From Lachnospiraceae bacterium (GTDB lineage Bacteria > Bacillota > Clostridia > Lachnospirales > Lachnospiraceae), in assembly GCA_017445585.1 (NCBI GenBank), contig JAFSTX010000056.1, positions 1 to 64,000 on the forward strand: a stretch of DNA of 64,000 nucleotides, read 5' to 3'. Of the stretch, positions 1-9,700 are shown piece by piece. Positions within the stretch are counted from its first letter, which is position 1, and each line of letters opens with the position of its first letter. The notes under the pieces are model-generated. The model worked only from the letters and a program-made list of their open reading frames with translations, had not been told where the DNA came from and did no database searches. A program made the position numbers and the translations under genes.

Positions 1-149
1 AGAGGTTTGCCCGTGGTTAGTCTGTTCCCACATCCGGCTTCCTTCAGATTCCACCTCGCGGTGGACACCCTTGCCTTCGGCTATATCCTTCCCACTACCG
101 GGTGGATTCGGGACTTTCACCCGTTAGAAACGTGCGCCGCCAGGCGCAC
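1..149 (-). mobile_element. 5' end of a group II intron (probably class C), cut by the window edge
   Basis: On the minus strand the sequence starting at base 149 opens with GTGCGCCTGGCGGCGCAC. It continues with GGGTGAAAGTCCCGAA, then GCAAGGGTGTCC and GGTGGAATCTGAAGGAAGCC. These are the conserved 5' blocks of domain I of bacterial group II introns, and the order matches what I recall of the Oceanobacillus iheyensis group IIC intron. Only the first 149 nt lie in the window; the rest of the ribozyme and any reverse transcriptase would lie before base 1. The boundary is set by the GTGCG start, 6 nt after a terminator stem-loop, which is the typical target of class C introns. Class assignment is inference. 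Confidence 0.8.
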
Positions 150-155
150 AACAAC

Positions 156-196
156 AAAACGCCCCTTCCGATTTTAAATCCCGGAAGGGGTGTTTT
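156..196 (-). terminator. Rho-independent terminator of the surface-protein operon
   Basis: Bases 156-170 pair with 182-196 over 15 bp (one G-U) around an 11-nt loop. On the minus strand the stem ends in GGGGCGTTTTGTTGTT, so the hairpin is followed by a T-rich tract. It closes the long leftward operon. A related sequence (CTTCCGGGAT-N-TAAAA on the minus strand) occurs twice, near 171-190 and 213-230. The group II intron is inserted immediately beyond the T tract. Confidence 0.85.
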
Positions 197-301
197 ACAG
201 GAACGCTCTTTGTTTTACATCCCGGAAGAGATTTTTTTGCGGAAACGCTCTCTGACTGACTGTATGGCCGCATCAGATGAAGCAGCAGCCGTTTTCATCA
301 C

Positions 302-418
302 TTACGCTTCTATCTCTTCCTCCGGGAGATCGATCGTCAGTGAATTCATTATCACCTCTCCGTCATCTATGTCCGTCATCACCAGCAGTTCCTCAGGTCC
401 GATGTATTCTTTTCTCAT
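302..418 (-). CDS. Small acidic peptide ORF, 38 codons, function unknown
   Basis: An ATG at 418 is preceded by GAGGT with 7-nt spacing, a good ribosome site. The frame runs 38 codons to TAA at 302. The product begins MRKEYIGPEELL and is strongly acidic, with about a third Asp or Glu and no cysteine, signal peptide or membrane segment. It lies 35 bp after the stop of the anchored surface protein and before the operon terminator, so it is probably co-transcribed. Its size and acidity resemble leader or precursor peptides, but no maturation enzyme is visible nearby, so this is not a functional call. It may be chance; the ribosome site is the main support. Confidence 0.45.
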   Translation of the reverse strand: MRKEYIGPEELLVMTDIDDGEVIMNSLTIDLPEEEIEA

Positions 419-453
419 TATAATTACCTCTTTTTGCCGCATTCCCAGTACCA

Positions 454-3438
454 TTACTGATTTTTACTATCTCTTCTGCGTTTTCTTATCAGGAAAAAGA
501 CCTCCGCGCCGGCCGCCAGAGCGATAGCTCCGATGACCGCAGGAAGCAGGAAACCCGGAGCGGACGATCCGCCGCCCTGCTCACCCGCAGGCGCCTGTGA
601 AACCTGTTCCGCCGCCGGATCGGACGCAGGCTCGCTCACCGGTTCCGGAACCGTCGGTGCAACAGCTTCTTCAATCACTTTGTTTGCCCTTTTCTCATAT
701 AACGTCAGCTGCGAATAGTCCTTCAGATCACCGCTTCTCCGGTTCGAATTCATTCTGGTGGACAATTCCTCGTGAAGCACTGTGCCCCGGATCTTCAGGT
801 TATCGAATATGACGTTAGTCTGCTCCCCCATCTTCGCGAATGTCCTGAAGCCGACGAACCCGCACTTGAAAGCGTTGTCTGTGACTCTGATCACAGCCTT
901 GTCCGAATGATTCAGATAAAGCTCTATGAGGTTTCCGCGGCATACCACCTTCCAGTGTTTCGGCCTTATTCCGTTATCTTTCGGATTATAAGCATAAGCT
1001 GATACATCGCTCTTTATCTGATTGAACTTTCCATCCAGCCGCCCAACGAAGATCCAGTCTCCGTCGTACATAATCGTGTATCCGTCACAGTCGTCGGCGC
1101 CGGGCGTAGCCTTGCCCGCGCGCAGCACCACGCCGTACTGAGCGCTTTTATCCACTTTCGACACGTCGAATTCCATGGTAAAATCCGCCCACTTGTATCT
1201 GCGCAGATAGTAATAGCAGATACCGTCGCCTATACCGCCCTCATTTGCCACGATACCGCTGTAATCGGTGCCGTTTGTCTCGGAGGGCGCGTTGTTCCAC
1301 CAGCGTCCGTAAGCCAGATACGATGTGAAAGTCGACGTATCGAAGCTGTCGTTCCACTCAAAATCATAGGTGTCAAGGTCATAAGACCTGATGGAAAGAC
1401 CCTTTGGCTTTGTATATGTCCCCGTGCCCTTTACCGTCAGATTATCGATGACTACATTGTTTACGGTATTCTTTGGCGCAAAAGCCCGCAGGCCTACCTG
1501 TCCCTTTGTGTATGTCGGGTCCTTGACCCAGATGGCCGGATTGTCACTGCCGTTAAAATAAACCAGTATATTATTACCCACGCACACAACTTTCCAATGC
1601 GTGACCGTAAGTCCGTGCGCGGCAGGATTATACGAGGCGATATGCGGCGTCTCCGTGATCTGAGTAAAGCTGCCGTCGATCTTTCCGGCAAAGACCCACT
1701 TTCCGTCGTACATGACCGTATATCCGTTGCCTTCATCCGTGCCCGGTCCCGGCTTCCCTGCCCGCAGCACCACGCCGTACTGTGCCTCTTTGGACGCAGA
1801 GACCACGTCGAATTCCATCACAAGATCCTCAAAGGTATATCCGTTCAGATAGTAGTATACATACCCCGGAACCGAACCTCCTTCGTTGCCGAGGACGCCT
1901 CTGTAGTCGGTTCCCGTCATCGCGGATACCGAGTCGTTCCACCACAGTCCGTAAGGCGTATAACTTCCGCCGCGGTCGCTGTTCATATCGTCTTTCCAGC
2001 TGATTTTTGCCTCAGGCTCCTCCACATTTACCGTGACCGGAATATCCGGTTCCGGCACAAAAGGCTTATCAGGCGTATCGTCCCCGTCCTTATCACCGAC
2101 GCCCCACACCCTGAGATTATCTATGATAATACTCCCCGTAACTCCTGCGGGGGCAAAGGCACGCAGGCCGACCTGTCCCTTTTTATATGTTTCATCATAT
2201 ACATGGATCGCCGGCTCGTCACTTCCGTTAAAGTACACAGCTATATTGCCGCCCGAGCAGACCACCTTCCAGTGAGTAAGCGTAACGCCGTGTTCCGCGG
2301 GATTGTAGACGTGCTGAGAGGGAGTCCGGGTGATCTGAGTAAAGGACCCGTTCATTTTCCCCGCGAAGACCCACTTTCCGTCGTACATGACCGTATAGCC
2401 ATTCCCCTGATCCGTTCCGGGGCCGGGGTCCGATGCGCGCAGCATCACCCCGTACTGTGCCTTTTCCGCGGCGGATACCACGTCAAATTCCATCACAAGG
2501 TCAGAGAATTCATATTCGTCAAGATAATAATATGTATACCCGTCAGACTTACCGCCCTCATTACCGAGAACTCCGCTGTAGTCCGCACCCGTCATCGACG
2601 AAACGGCATCATTCCACCATAGACCGTAAGGCGTATAGTTCTCACCCTTTCCGCTGCTCATGTCATCGTCCCAGCTGATCTGTGCCTCAGGTTCGGTGAC
2701 AGTATAGTCCACGTCCGGGATCTGAGGCGCATCGGACGCCGTGCCTGTTATGGTCAGATTATCGATCTTAAGTGAAGTTACACCGTCAGAGGTAAGGTTG
2801 TAAAAACCTATGTATCCCGCAGAATATGTACTGTCCTCGAGCGTGCAGGAGAGCGTATTGCCGCTGTCGGCATTATCCGTGATCGTATATGATACGGTAT
2901 TTCCGGCTGCTTCTATCTTCCAGTGAACGGAAGATGCCTTATGAAGCGCACCCGCAGACTTAAGGAGCGTCCCGCCCTGCGAACCAGATCCGTTAAAAAG
3001 CCTAACGTCCGAAGACGCCCAGTTCTCGGCGGGATCCCAGTGCATGATGGCATACGCATCTCCGCCGTACCAGGACCCGAGAGCCTCGGGAGCACCGATG
3101 CGGATGATAACACCGTATCCCGAGATCGCATCAGCATCGAATTCCATGACAAAATCGCTGAAAATACGGTCCCTGAGCAAAGCAGTAGTGCCCCACCAGT
3201 TTGCACCCTGGTTGCCGGTAACGCAAAGCTTGCCGTCGGTAACGTTCCAGGTGCCCCATGCTCCGTTATCCGGCCCGGTAACGGTGAAGTCCGATATCGT
3301 GTCGGATGAAAAGTCATTCGTATAACCCGACGATGTCTGATCCTCTCCGTCAGCCAGAGCAGTAGTAGAACTGCCCGGGCCGGCAAGGATCTGCAGGCAA
3401 AGTATCAGGCCGAGTATAAATGCAAATGATCTGCGCAT
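454..3438 (-). CDS. Large membrane-anchored surface protein with four LamG-like modules
   Basis: The ATG at 3438 (994 aa) is chosen because GGAGG lies 6 nt upstream; longer readings have no ribosome site. The protein starts with a signal peptide (MRRSFAFILGLILCLQ). One type A module follows (about residues 35-230, GPDNGAWGTW signature), then three type B modules (about 255-450, 480-680, 700-890, GLWWND signature). A Glu/Pro/Ala/Ser-rich linker leads to a C-terminal membrane helix (LPAVIGAIALAAGAEVFFLI) and basic tail RKRRRDSK, indicating stop-transfer anchoring. No catalytic domain is seen, so a carbohydrate-binding or adhesive surface role is inferred. The modules resemble the LamG/DUF1080 beta-sandwich class. 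It is the last large gene of the operon. Confidence 0.8.
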   Translation of the reverse strand: MRRSFAFILGLILCLQILAGPGSSTTALADGEDQTSSGYTNDFSSDTISDFTVTGPDNGAWGTWNVTDGKLCVTGNQGANWWGTTALLRDRIFSDFVMEFDADAISGYGVIIRIGAPEALGSWYGGDAYAIMHWDPAENWASSDVRLFNGSGSQGGTLLKSAGALHKASSVHWKIEAAGNTVSYTITDNADSGNTLSCTLEDSTYSAGYIGFYNLTSDGVTSLKIDNLTITGTASDAPQIPDVDYTVTEPEAQISWDDDMSSGKGENYTPYGLWWNDAVSSMTGADYSGVLGNEGGKSDGYTYYYLDEYEFSDLVMEFDVVSAAEKAQYGVMLRASDPGPGTDQGNGYTVMYDGKWVFAGKMNGSFTQITRTPSQHVYNPAEHGVTLTHWKVVCSGGNIAVYFNGSDEPAIHVYDETYKKGQVGLRAFAPAGVTGSIIIDNLRVWGVGDKDGDDTPDKPFVPEPDIPVTVNVEEPEAKISWKDDMNSDRGGSYTPYGLWWNDSVSAMTGTDYRGVLGNEGGSVPGYVYYYLNGYTFEDLVMEFDVVSASKEAQYGVVLRAGKPGPGTDEGNGYTVMYDGKWVFAGKIDGSFTQITETPHIASYNPAAHGLTVTHWKVVCVGNNILVYFNGSDNPAIWVKDPTYTKGQVGLRAFAPKNTVNNVVIDNLTVKGTGTYTKPKGLSIRSYDLDTYDFEWNDSFDTSTFTSYLAYGRWWNNAPSETNGTDYSGIVANEGGIGDGICYYYLRRYKWADFTMEFDVSKVDKSAQYGVVLRAGKATPGADDCDGYTIMYDGDWIFVGRLDGKFNQIKSDVSAYAYNPKDNGIRPKHWKVVCRGNLIELYLNHSDKAVIRVTDNAFKCGFVGFRTFAKMGEQTNVIFDNLKIRGTVLHEELSTRMNSNRRSGDLKDYSQLTLYEKRANKVIEEAVAPTVPEPVSEPASDPAAEQVSQAPAGEQGGGSSAPGFLLPAVIGAIALAAGAEVFFLIRKRRRDSKNQ

Positions 3439-3549
3439 CCTGTTCCTCCAAGTCAGAATAATCGTGTATATAAACGTGCCTTTGATCCGATCGGTTCTTT
3501 CCGGCACTGCATTGTTTTCATGTTCGTTATGCCACAGCTGTCTTTTTAC

Positions 3550-3581
3550 CTGCTCCGGGGCCGCTGTGTGCCCCGGAGCAG
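3550..3581. repeat. Perfect 12-bp inverted repeat between two surface-protein genes
   Basis: Bases 3550-3561 (CTGCTCCGGGGC) pair perfectly with 3570-3581 around an 8-nt loop, in the 166-bp gap between the genes ending at 3605 and starting at 3438. On the minus strand the stem is followed by GTAAAAAGAC, so the tract is A-rich rather than T-rich. It is therefore not a normal intrinsic terminator for this operon. An mRNA processing or stability element is more likely, which would allow different protein levels on the two sides. Confidence 0.6.
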
Positions 3582-3604
3582 TTCTTTAAAGCTTCTGCCG
3601 GGCT

Positions 3605-6600
3605 TCAGCTTCTGAGAGCCTCGGCGGAGAGACCGTAGTTGTAGATCGCGGTCAGCAGTGAAGTGAGCGCTGTATCAGACACCTGATTTTTGCAGTAAGT
3701 ATTGACACTGTATTTCACGGTCTGAAGCAGAACGGCACCCTTTGTCAGGTTTGCGGTGATTACCGAATCATAGCTGTCAGGTCCCAGCCTTCCGACACTG
3801 ATCACATATCTGCCGTCGGCGCCTGCCGCAAGATCTGCGAGGTTATACTCCGCAGAATCTATGCCGTCACCTGATACGGTTATCTTTACACCGGTGGGAT
3901 CAGCCGCGATAGCTTTGAAGATTACGGAAATCTTGTTTTCGATCCTGAGGCTTACCGCAGAGATCCTCTCGCTTCCGGTATAATTCCCCGTATATGTTTT
4001 TTCAAAATCCGACGAAGCGGGAGCAGCTGTGCCTGTCAGGCCTTCTGCCCAGGTACGTCCGGTTATAGCCAGATCATTTGTCCTGTAGCCGGCATATTTC
4101 TGACACTCGGAGCCGAAGCTGAGCATATTTGCCATAAATGCAAGGAGCTTGTCAGCTGCAGGATTCTGCTCGGCAACGAGATCACAGTATTCTGCCACGC
4201 TGATACCGCCGGTGATTCCACACAGCACAGCATCGGCCTCTCCGGCCTTTCTGCCGATAACAGAAGCGGTGATCCTGTCGGTCATGCACTGTGAGTAGAT
4301 TTCTCTGATCCTGAAGGTAAGATAACCGGACTCCGAGGATTCAGGTGCAAGCTCCTCTGCCTCATTGCTGCCCACTCTGGCGCTCATGACGATGCTGTCA
4401 TAGGAATCAGCCACGCCGTCAGCGAGCTTAACTCTGATCACGGCGGCTACGGTATCGGTGATCTCCGCGTTCATGATCATGTACGCGTCCGAGCCTGTAT
4501 CCTGATCGAGAGCGACCTCGAATGTCAGATCTCTGGTATCGGTCTCATCCTCAAAGAGGCAGTTGCCCTTAGCTGTGAATCTTACGGTATATACTCCGGG
4601 CCATTTGAGCTCGTCCATCACATAGCTCATGCTCGCTGCATCAAAGCCGTCCACGATGTCATTTACTCCCATGCCGTCGGTGAGCGTAAAGCGCTCCGCC
4701 TTAAGCACAGGCGCATTTACCAGCGTCGCGGGACCGGTGCCCCTTATGCTCAGATTATCCACTACAAAGCTGCTTGCCGCATTTGCGGGAGCCAGGGCTC
4801 TGAAACCGACCTGTCCCGCAGTAAACGTATTGTCCCTGACCTGGATGGCCGCGGTATCACTGCCGTTCAGGTATACGGATATCAGACTGCCAGAGACCAC
4901 TACCTTCCAGTGGGTCGGGGTGATACCGTTATCGCCGGGATTATACGCGTAGCGACTGGGCGTATTCGTAATCTGTGTAAAATGTCCGTCGATCCTGCCC
5001 GCAAACATCCAGCTTCCGTCATACATTACAATATAACCGTCACCCTGATCGGCTCCCGCTCCGGGATTGCCGGCACGCAGGACCACACCGTACTGAGCGC
5101 CCGCAGCCACATTTACCACATCAAACTCCATGGTAAAATCGTCAAAGATATAATCCTTCAGATAGTAGTAAGTAATACCGCTTTCATCGCCGCCCTCGTT
5201 ACCCAGAGTGCCGGTGTAGTCGGTTCCCGAATGAGAGGATGCATAATCGTTCCACCACCAGCCGTATGCGGTATATGCGCCGCCCTTGCCGTGATTGAAA
5301 TCATCGGTCCACTCGAGCGACTTCTTTACGGGCTCGGGCTGGGCATCAGGGGCCTTATAGCCCTTGATCGTAAGGTTGTCTACCTTAAGTCTGGTCACGC
5401 CTGCATCCACCAGATTATAGAATCCGACGTGTCCCGCGGTATATGAGCTGTCTTTTATGATATACTCAAAGCTGTGAGAGGCGTCGTTCATATCTGTAAC
5501 GCGGAAAGCGATCATATCTCCCCACGCGGCTATCTTCCAGTGGGCTGCGCTCATGGCTCCCACACCAGCGAGCGTACCAATGGTCTCGGAGCTGCCTGTG
5601 AACTTTTTGACCTCTATATTGGCGTTGCTCTCCACAGGCAGATTATGCATGAGATTGTAGGTATCTCCGGAATTCCAGGCGTTAAGTCCGGTCTTGTCTC
5701 CCTCTCCGTCATCACCTGCTCTCAGCAGCACGCCGTATCCGGTATTTACCGCGGGAGCGTCAAACTCCATGATGAAGTTATCGTAATCAGCATTTGTGAG
5801 GATGGAGGTTCCCCAGAACTGCGCTCCGGCATTGCCCGTGACCTGAAGCCTGCCGTCGGCAACCGCCCAGCTGCCCCATATACCGTTATCCGGTCCGGCG
5901 GTGAAATACTCACCAAGATCGGGATCCGAGAAGTCATCCTCAAAGAGTGTGCTGTTTATAGGAGTGACCTTCAGGTTGTCAGCGGCAAAGGTATCGAGGC
6001 CCTCCTTTGTCAGATTATAGAATCCGACCATTCCCGATGCATATCTGCTGTCGGAGAACGAGAAAGACGCTATCGCCGAGCCGTCATCCGCATTCGTAAC
6101 GTCCACTACGAAATCAGAGCCCTCGGCAACTATCCTCCAGTGCACATGACCTGCGGCAGCTGCAGACTGCGCTGCGCGCACCACTGTCTGCGAACCGTTA
6201 TGATCATAGACCGTGATCGCCGCGTCGCTCTCCACGGGTCTGTTGTGCCAGATGACGTATGCATTGCCGGAAAACCACTTGTTCAGTCCCTCGCCGGCGG
6301 TTGAGGCATCGTCCTGGGCCCTCAGGACCACACCGTATCCCGCTCCGACATTCGCATCGAATTCCATCACGAAATCTTTATAGGATACGTTGCCGAGCAA
6401 AAGCATTGTGCCCCACCAGTTCGCACCCTGATTACCCGTAACTTTCAGTTTGCCGTCCGAAACATGCCAATTACCCCAGGCGCCGTTATCCGGACCTGTG
6501 GTTTTGTAATCGGCAATAGTATCGGCAGAGAAATCGTCCGACCACTCCGCGTCGCTGACTGCAGGTGCGGCCTCGCTCCTGACGGGAAGGCTTCCCGCAA

Positions 6601-6649
6601 GTCCGAGCACCATTACCGCCGTCAGCACCACAGCAATAAATCTCTTCAT
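3605..6649 (-). CDS. Large secreted protein with A-A-B LamG-like modules and an uncharacterised C-terminal domain
   Basis: Two close ATGs compete, at 6655 and 6649. GGAGG abuts the first but is 7 nt from the second, so 6649 is chosen (1014 aa). A signal peptide (MKRFIAVVLTAVMVLGLAG) is followed by two type A modules (about residues 35-235 and 240-440) and one type B module (about 455-655). The last 300 residues contain EYCDLVAEQNP, ANMLSFGSECQKYAGY and ALTSLLTAIYNYGLSA. The same arrangement closes the transglutaminase-like protein at 56777-59164. No membrane helix or CWB2 repeat is present, so anchoring may depend on this domain or the protein may be released. No catalytic site is recognised. 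Confidence 0.8.
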   Translation of the reverse strand: MKRFIAVVLTAVMVLGLAGSLPVRSEAAPAVSDAEWSDDFSADTIADYKTTGPDNGAWGNWHVSDGKLKVTGNQGANWWGTMLLLGNVSYKDFVMEFDANVGAGYGVVLRAQDDASTAGEGLNKWFSGNAYVIWHNRPVESDAAITVYDHNGSQTVVRAAQSAAAAGHVHWRIVAEGSDFVVDVTNADDGSAIASFSFSDSRYASGMVGFYNLTKEGLDTFAADNLKVTPINSTLFEDDFSDPDLGEYFTAGPDNGIWGSWAVADGRLQVTGNAGAQFWGTSILTNADYDNFIMEFDAPAVNTGYGVLLRAGDDGEGDKTGLNAWNSGDTYNLMHNLPVESNANIEVKKFTGSSETIGTLAGVGAMSAAHWKIAAWGDMIAFRVTDMNDASHSFEYIIKDSSYTAGHVGFYNLVDAGVTRLKVDNLTIKGYKAPDAQPEPVKKSLEWTDDFNHGKGGAYTAYGWWWNDYASSHSGTDYTGTLGNEGGDESGITYYYLKDYIFDDFTMEFDVVNVAAGAQYGVVLRAGNPGAGADQGDGYIVMYDGSWMFAGRIDGHFTQITNTPSRYAYNPGDNGITPTHWKVVVSGSLISVYLNGSDTAAIQVRDNTFTAGQVGFRALAPANAASSFVVDNLSIRGTGPATLVNAPVLKAERFTLTDGMGVNDIVDGFDAASMSYVMDELKWPGVYTVRFTAKGNCLFEDETDTRDLTFEVALDQDTGSDAYMIMNAEITDTVAAVIRVKLADGVADSYDSIVMSARVGSNEAEELAPESSESGYLTFRIREIYSQCMTDRITASVIGRKAGEADAVLCGITGGISVAEYCDLVAEQNPAADKLLAFMANMLSFGSECQKYAGYRTNDLAITGRTWAEGLTGTAAPASSDFEKTYTGNYTGSERISAVSLRIENKISVIFKAIAADPTGVKITVSGDGIDSAEYNLADLAAGADGRYVISVGRLGPDSYDSVITANLTKGAVLLQTVKYSVNTYCKNQVSDTALTSLLTAIYNYGLSAEALRS

Positions 6650-6714
6650 CTTCATACCTCCTGTATGTCTCTGATACGCTATCCGAAGCGGCCTTCCGGG
6701 CCGCAAAACATCCT

Positions 6715-9700
6715 TTATTTACCTCTTATCGCATCCAGTGTCTCATCGCTGATCGTGCCCGTGCCTCCGAATACGAGAAGCTTTACTTCTTCTTTTGCTG
6801 CCGCGTAATCCGCAGCCTGCATGTAACTGTCGTTTCCCGTAAGCACCAGCGGCGCTCCCAGAGCGTATGCCAGAGGACCTCCGGTCAGACCGTCCGGGAA
6901 ATTCGTCCCGAGAGCCAGAGCCACACAGTCCGCAGTCGGAAAGAACCTCTCCGCGATCGCGACAGACGTATCATATCTGTTCCGTCCGCTGATCCTCTCC
7001 ACTTCGGCCGCAGCTGCCAGGGCCCGGATCCCGCTCTCTATGCTCTCAGGCACGCTTCCGCTGCCTCCCAGAATATATATGTGCCCGAAATCCCTGCTCC
7101 CGAGGAAAATCTCCTGTTCCGGGGTGAGCCTTCCGCTCTGCTTGTCTGTCAGAAGGATCGCTCTGCCAAGAGCTGATGCCGAAAGGGCATCGGCAAAACC
7201 TCCGCCGTCCGCTATCATCAGATCATCCCCGTCAGAGACGCCTGCCTGCGCGAGGATCATCAGATTCGTAGCATAGCGGTCCCTGCCCGAGAGTCTCACC
7301 GTTTCTATCCCGTGAAGCGCATCCTCCATAGAGGCCGGTACGCTCCCGGTGCCGCCCAGGATGTACACCCTGCCGCCCTGTGCCAGGTTCTCCCTGATAT
7401 AAGCCGATACACGGTCCACGGCAGTCCCGTCGGCGCCGACCATCAGCACCGGCGCACTGTATGCGGCGGCCAGATACGAGCCCGACAGCGCATCGGGGAA
7501 CTTTCCTGCCGACCCGTTTCCGCTGCCCGAGGCCACTATGACCGTATCGAAGGCATCGATCCCGAGCAGTTTTTTCAGTCTGCCCGCCGTGGCGATGGCA
7601 GTATCATATCTGTCCCTGCCGGAGGACCTGACGATCCGGGCCCCGTCAAAGATATCGGGCTTTGGTCTGATCGGTGTGACCGCAAGGTCATCGATCCTGA
7701 GGGTCGTCATTCCTTCATAAGTCAGATTGTAAAAGCCTATATATCCGGACTCATATCTGTCATCCGTAAACGAGAATCTGACGACATGGGCCGGATCGTT
7801 TCTGTCCGTTATCTCGATACCGTATTCATTGCCGCAGACCGTGACGACCCAGTGAGCCCGGCTCATGCGTCCTATGTCCTTTACGCTGTGTAGCTGCGTA
7901 TTGCTTCCGTTGTAATCATAAACGGCCAGATTTGCACCGGCCTCCGCGGGCACCCAGTGCATGACCGTCACGCCGTTGCCGCCATACCATGTGTTCAGAC
8001 CTTTGCCCGGGGTCAGCGCGTCGTCCTGTGCTCTCAGCATCACCCCGTAACCGGCGCTGACGTCCGCATCGAATTCCATCACGAAGTCACGGTAGATCCC
8101 TCCCAGGATCAGTGCTCCGCTGCCCCACCACTGCGCGCCCGTATTTCCATGAACCGTAAGCGCGCCGTCTTCGGCGCTCCACGTGCCCCATGCGGCGTTG
8201 TCGGGACCGAAGGGTCTGTAAAAGCCTGTGGAATCGGTATCAAAACTGTCATTCCACTGCATTCCGTCCGGCGATCCGGAAGCCTGAAAATCTATCTTTA
8301 CGAGAGAGACCGGCTTGGTCGTCAATGCGATCTTCCCGTCAAACCTTCCGTTATATTCCCCGTATTCCGACGGCTTCACCCTGCCCGTGTTCCGGTAAGA
8401 GTTCGCAGCGGTCGGATCCGCATCCCACAGCTCCGTGACGCCGGTAATGCGCGCAGACTGCACCGGCAGCGAGATGTCAAAGCTCTGGTTTTTGTCCAGA
8501 GATCTGTTTATTACAAAGATACTGCCCTTGCCGCTGTCCCCGTCGTAATATGTCTGCACCATACCTGCGGAAACACCGCTCACCGCCGGCACAAGGCCCA
8601 CAGCTGCGCTGTCAAAGGTCTCCCCTCCGGCCGATACGGTCTCGAGCACACTGCGGCCTCTCTGCGATGAAAGCCATCTGTACACGTAACTTACACAGTT
8701 GTCCCAGAATACGTCGTATCCGGAGACTCCCCTGTATGTGCATGATCCCAGCAGCTGCGCCGAAGCATAGTGATTCAGGGCAGGCAGATAGTCTGTGGCC
8801 GTGACCGACGGATGTCTCAGTATCGTGCTGTAGAGGTCTGCGGTAAAAATTGCCCCGGCCAGAGAATTCGGATATAAGCCTCCCACCGGACCGCACTCCG
8901 AGATCTGGATCCCGATATCGTCCGCATAATCCCCGGCGTATACCGATATCAGCTGCTCCTCTTCACGGATCATGTCTTCGATCCATTTTGCCGAGGCCAT
9001 GAAACACCTTACGCAGTCCTCTGCAGATTCATCCTTCTGGCTGTAATACGAATAGCCTATATGTACGTCGATAAAATCGATACGCGGCGCGAGCGCCTCC
9101 AGGATCCTCGCGTCCCAGCCGCTGTACCTGCAGAGAGGATGCGAAGGTGTGATGCCTATCACTCCGAGCTCCACGTCAGGGTCGTTCACGGTCCTCGGAC
9201 CTATGAGATCGAGAGTGTTCTGCGCAAATGCGATATATTCGTCCGGTGTCTGCGTAACTTTCAGCCCCGGCACAGTCTCTGCCGCCATACAGGATTCATT
9301 GCCTATGCAGATTGACTCCACGTCATCCATATAGCCTTTCTGCTTAAGATACGAAACATATGCGGCAGCCTCCTGCGGAGTGCCGTTGCCGGTGTTAAGC
9401 TGGATCGTGGCCTTGATGCCCGCGTCCCTGCATACGGTAAAGAGTTCGTCCACCCCGAAGGTCACGGGATAAGCGACTCCGTTCACTTCGTCATATGTGG
9501 GATAATCCGAAGAAAAGCAGTATATCTGGTCCTTTCTGGACGACATCTCTCCTACGGTCTCATTCCAGTGAAAATAGTCTCCCTCGATGCCACCCGGATA
9601 GCGCAGATGTGTTATTCCGCTGTTTTTCAATGCGGCAAGAAGATTTACCTCCGGAGCGCCGGCTGCCGGATCCCACAGGCCGTATCCGTCATCGATCCAG

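Noticed and set aside
102..527. 141-codon plus-strand frame near the left edge
   Set aside because: It spans the intron boundary, the terminator hairpin and the 3' end of an opposing gene, and has no ribosome site.
3550..3581. The 12-bp hairpin as an intrinsic terminator inside the surface operon
   Set aside because: No T tract follows on the minus strand, and the next gene lacks an obvious strong promoter, so read-through is more likely.
6662..6714. GC-rich hairpin (GCGGCC/GGCCGC) between two surface genes as a terminator
   Set aside because: The stem is only 6 bp and is followed by TTCGGATAGC, not a T run.
7000..7700. Tandem CWB2 repeats considered as a DNA repeat or CRISPR-like array
   Set aside because: Similarity is at protein level with about 90-residue spacing and diverged DNA; there are no short identical repeats with unique spacers.
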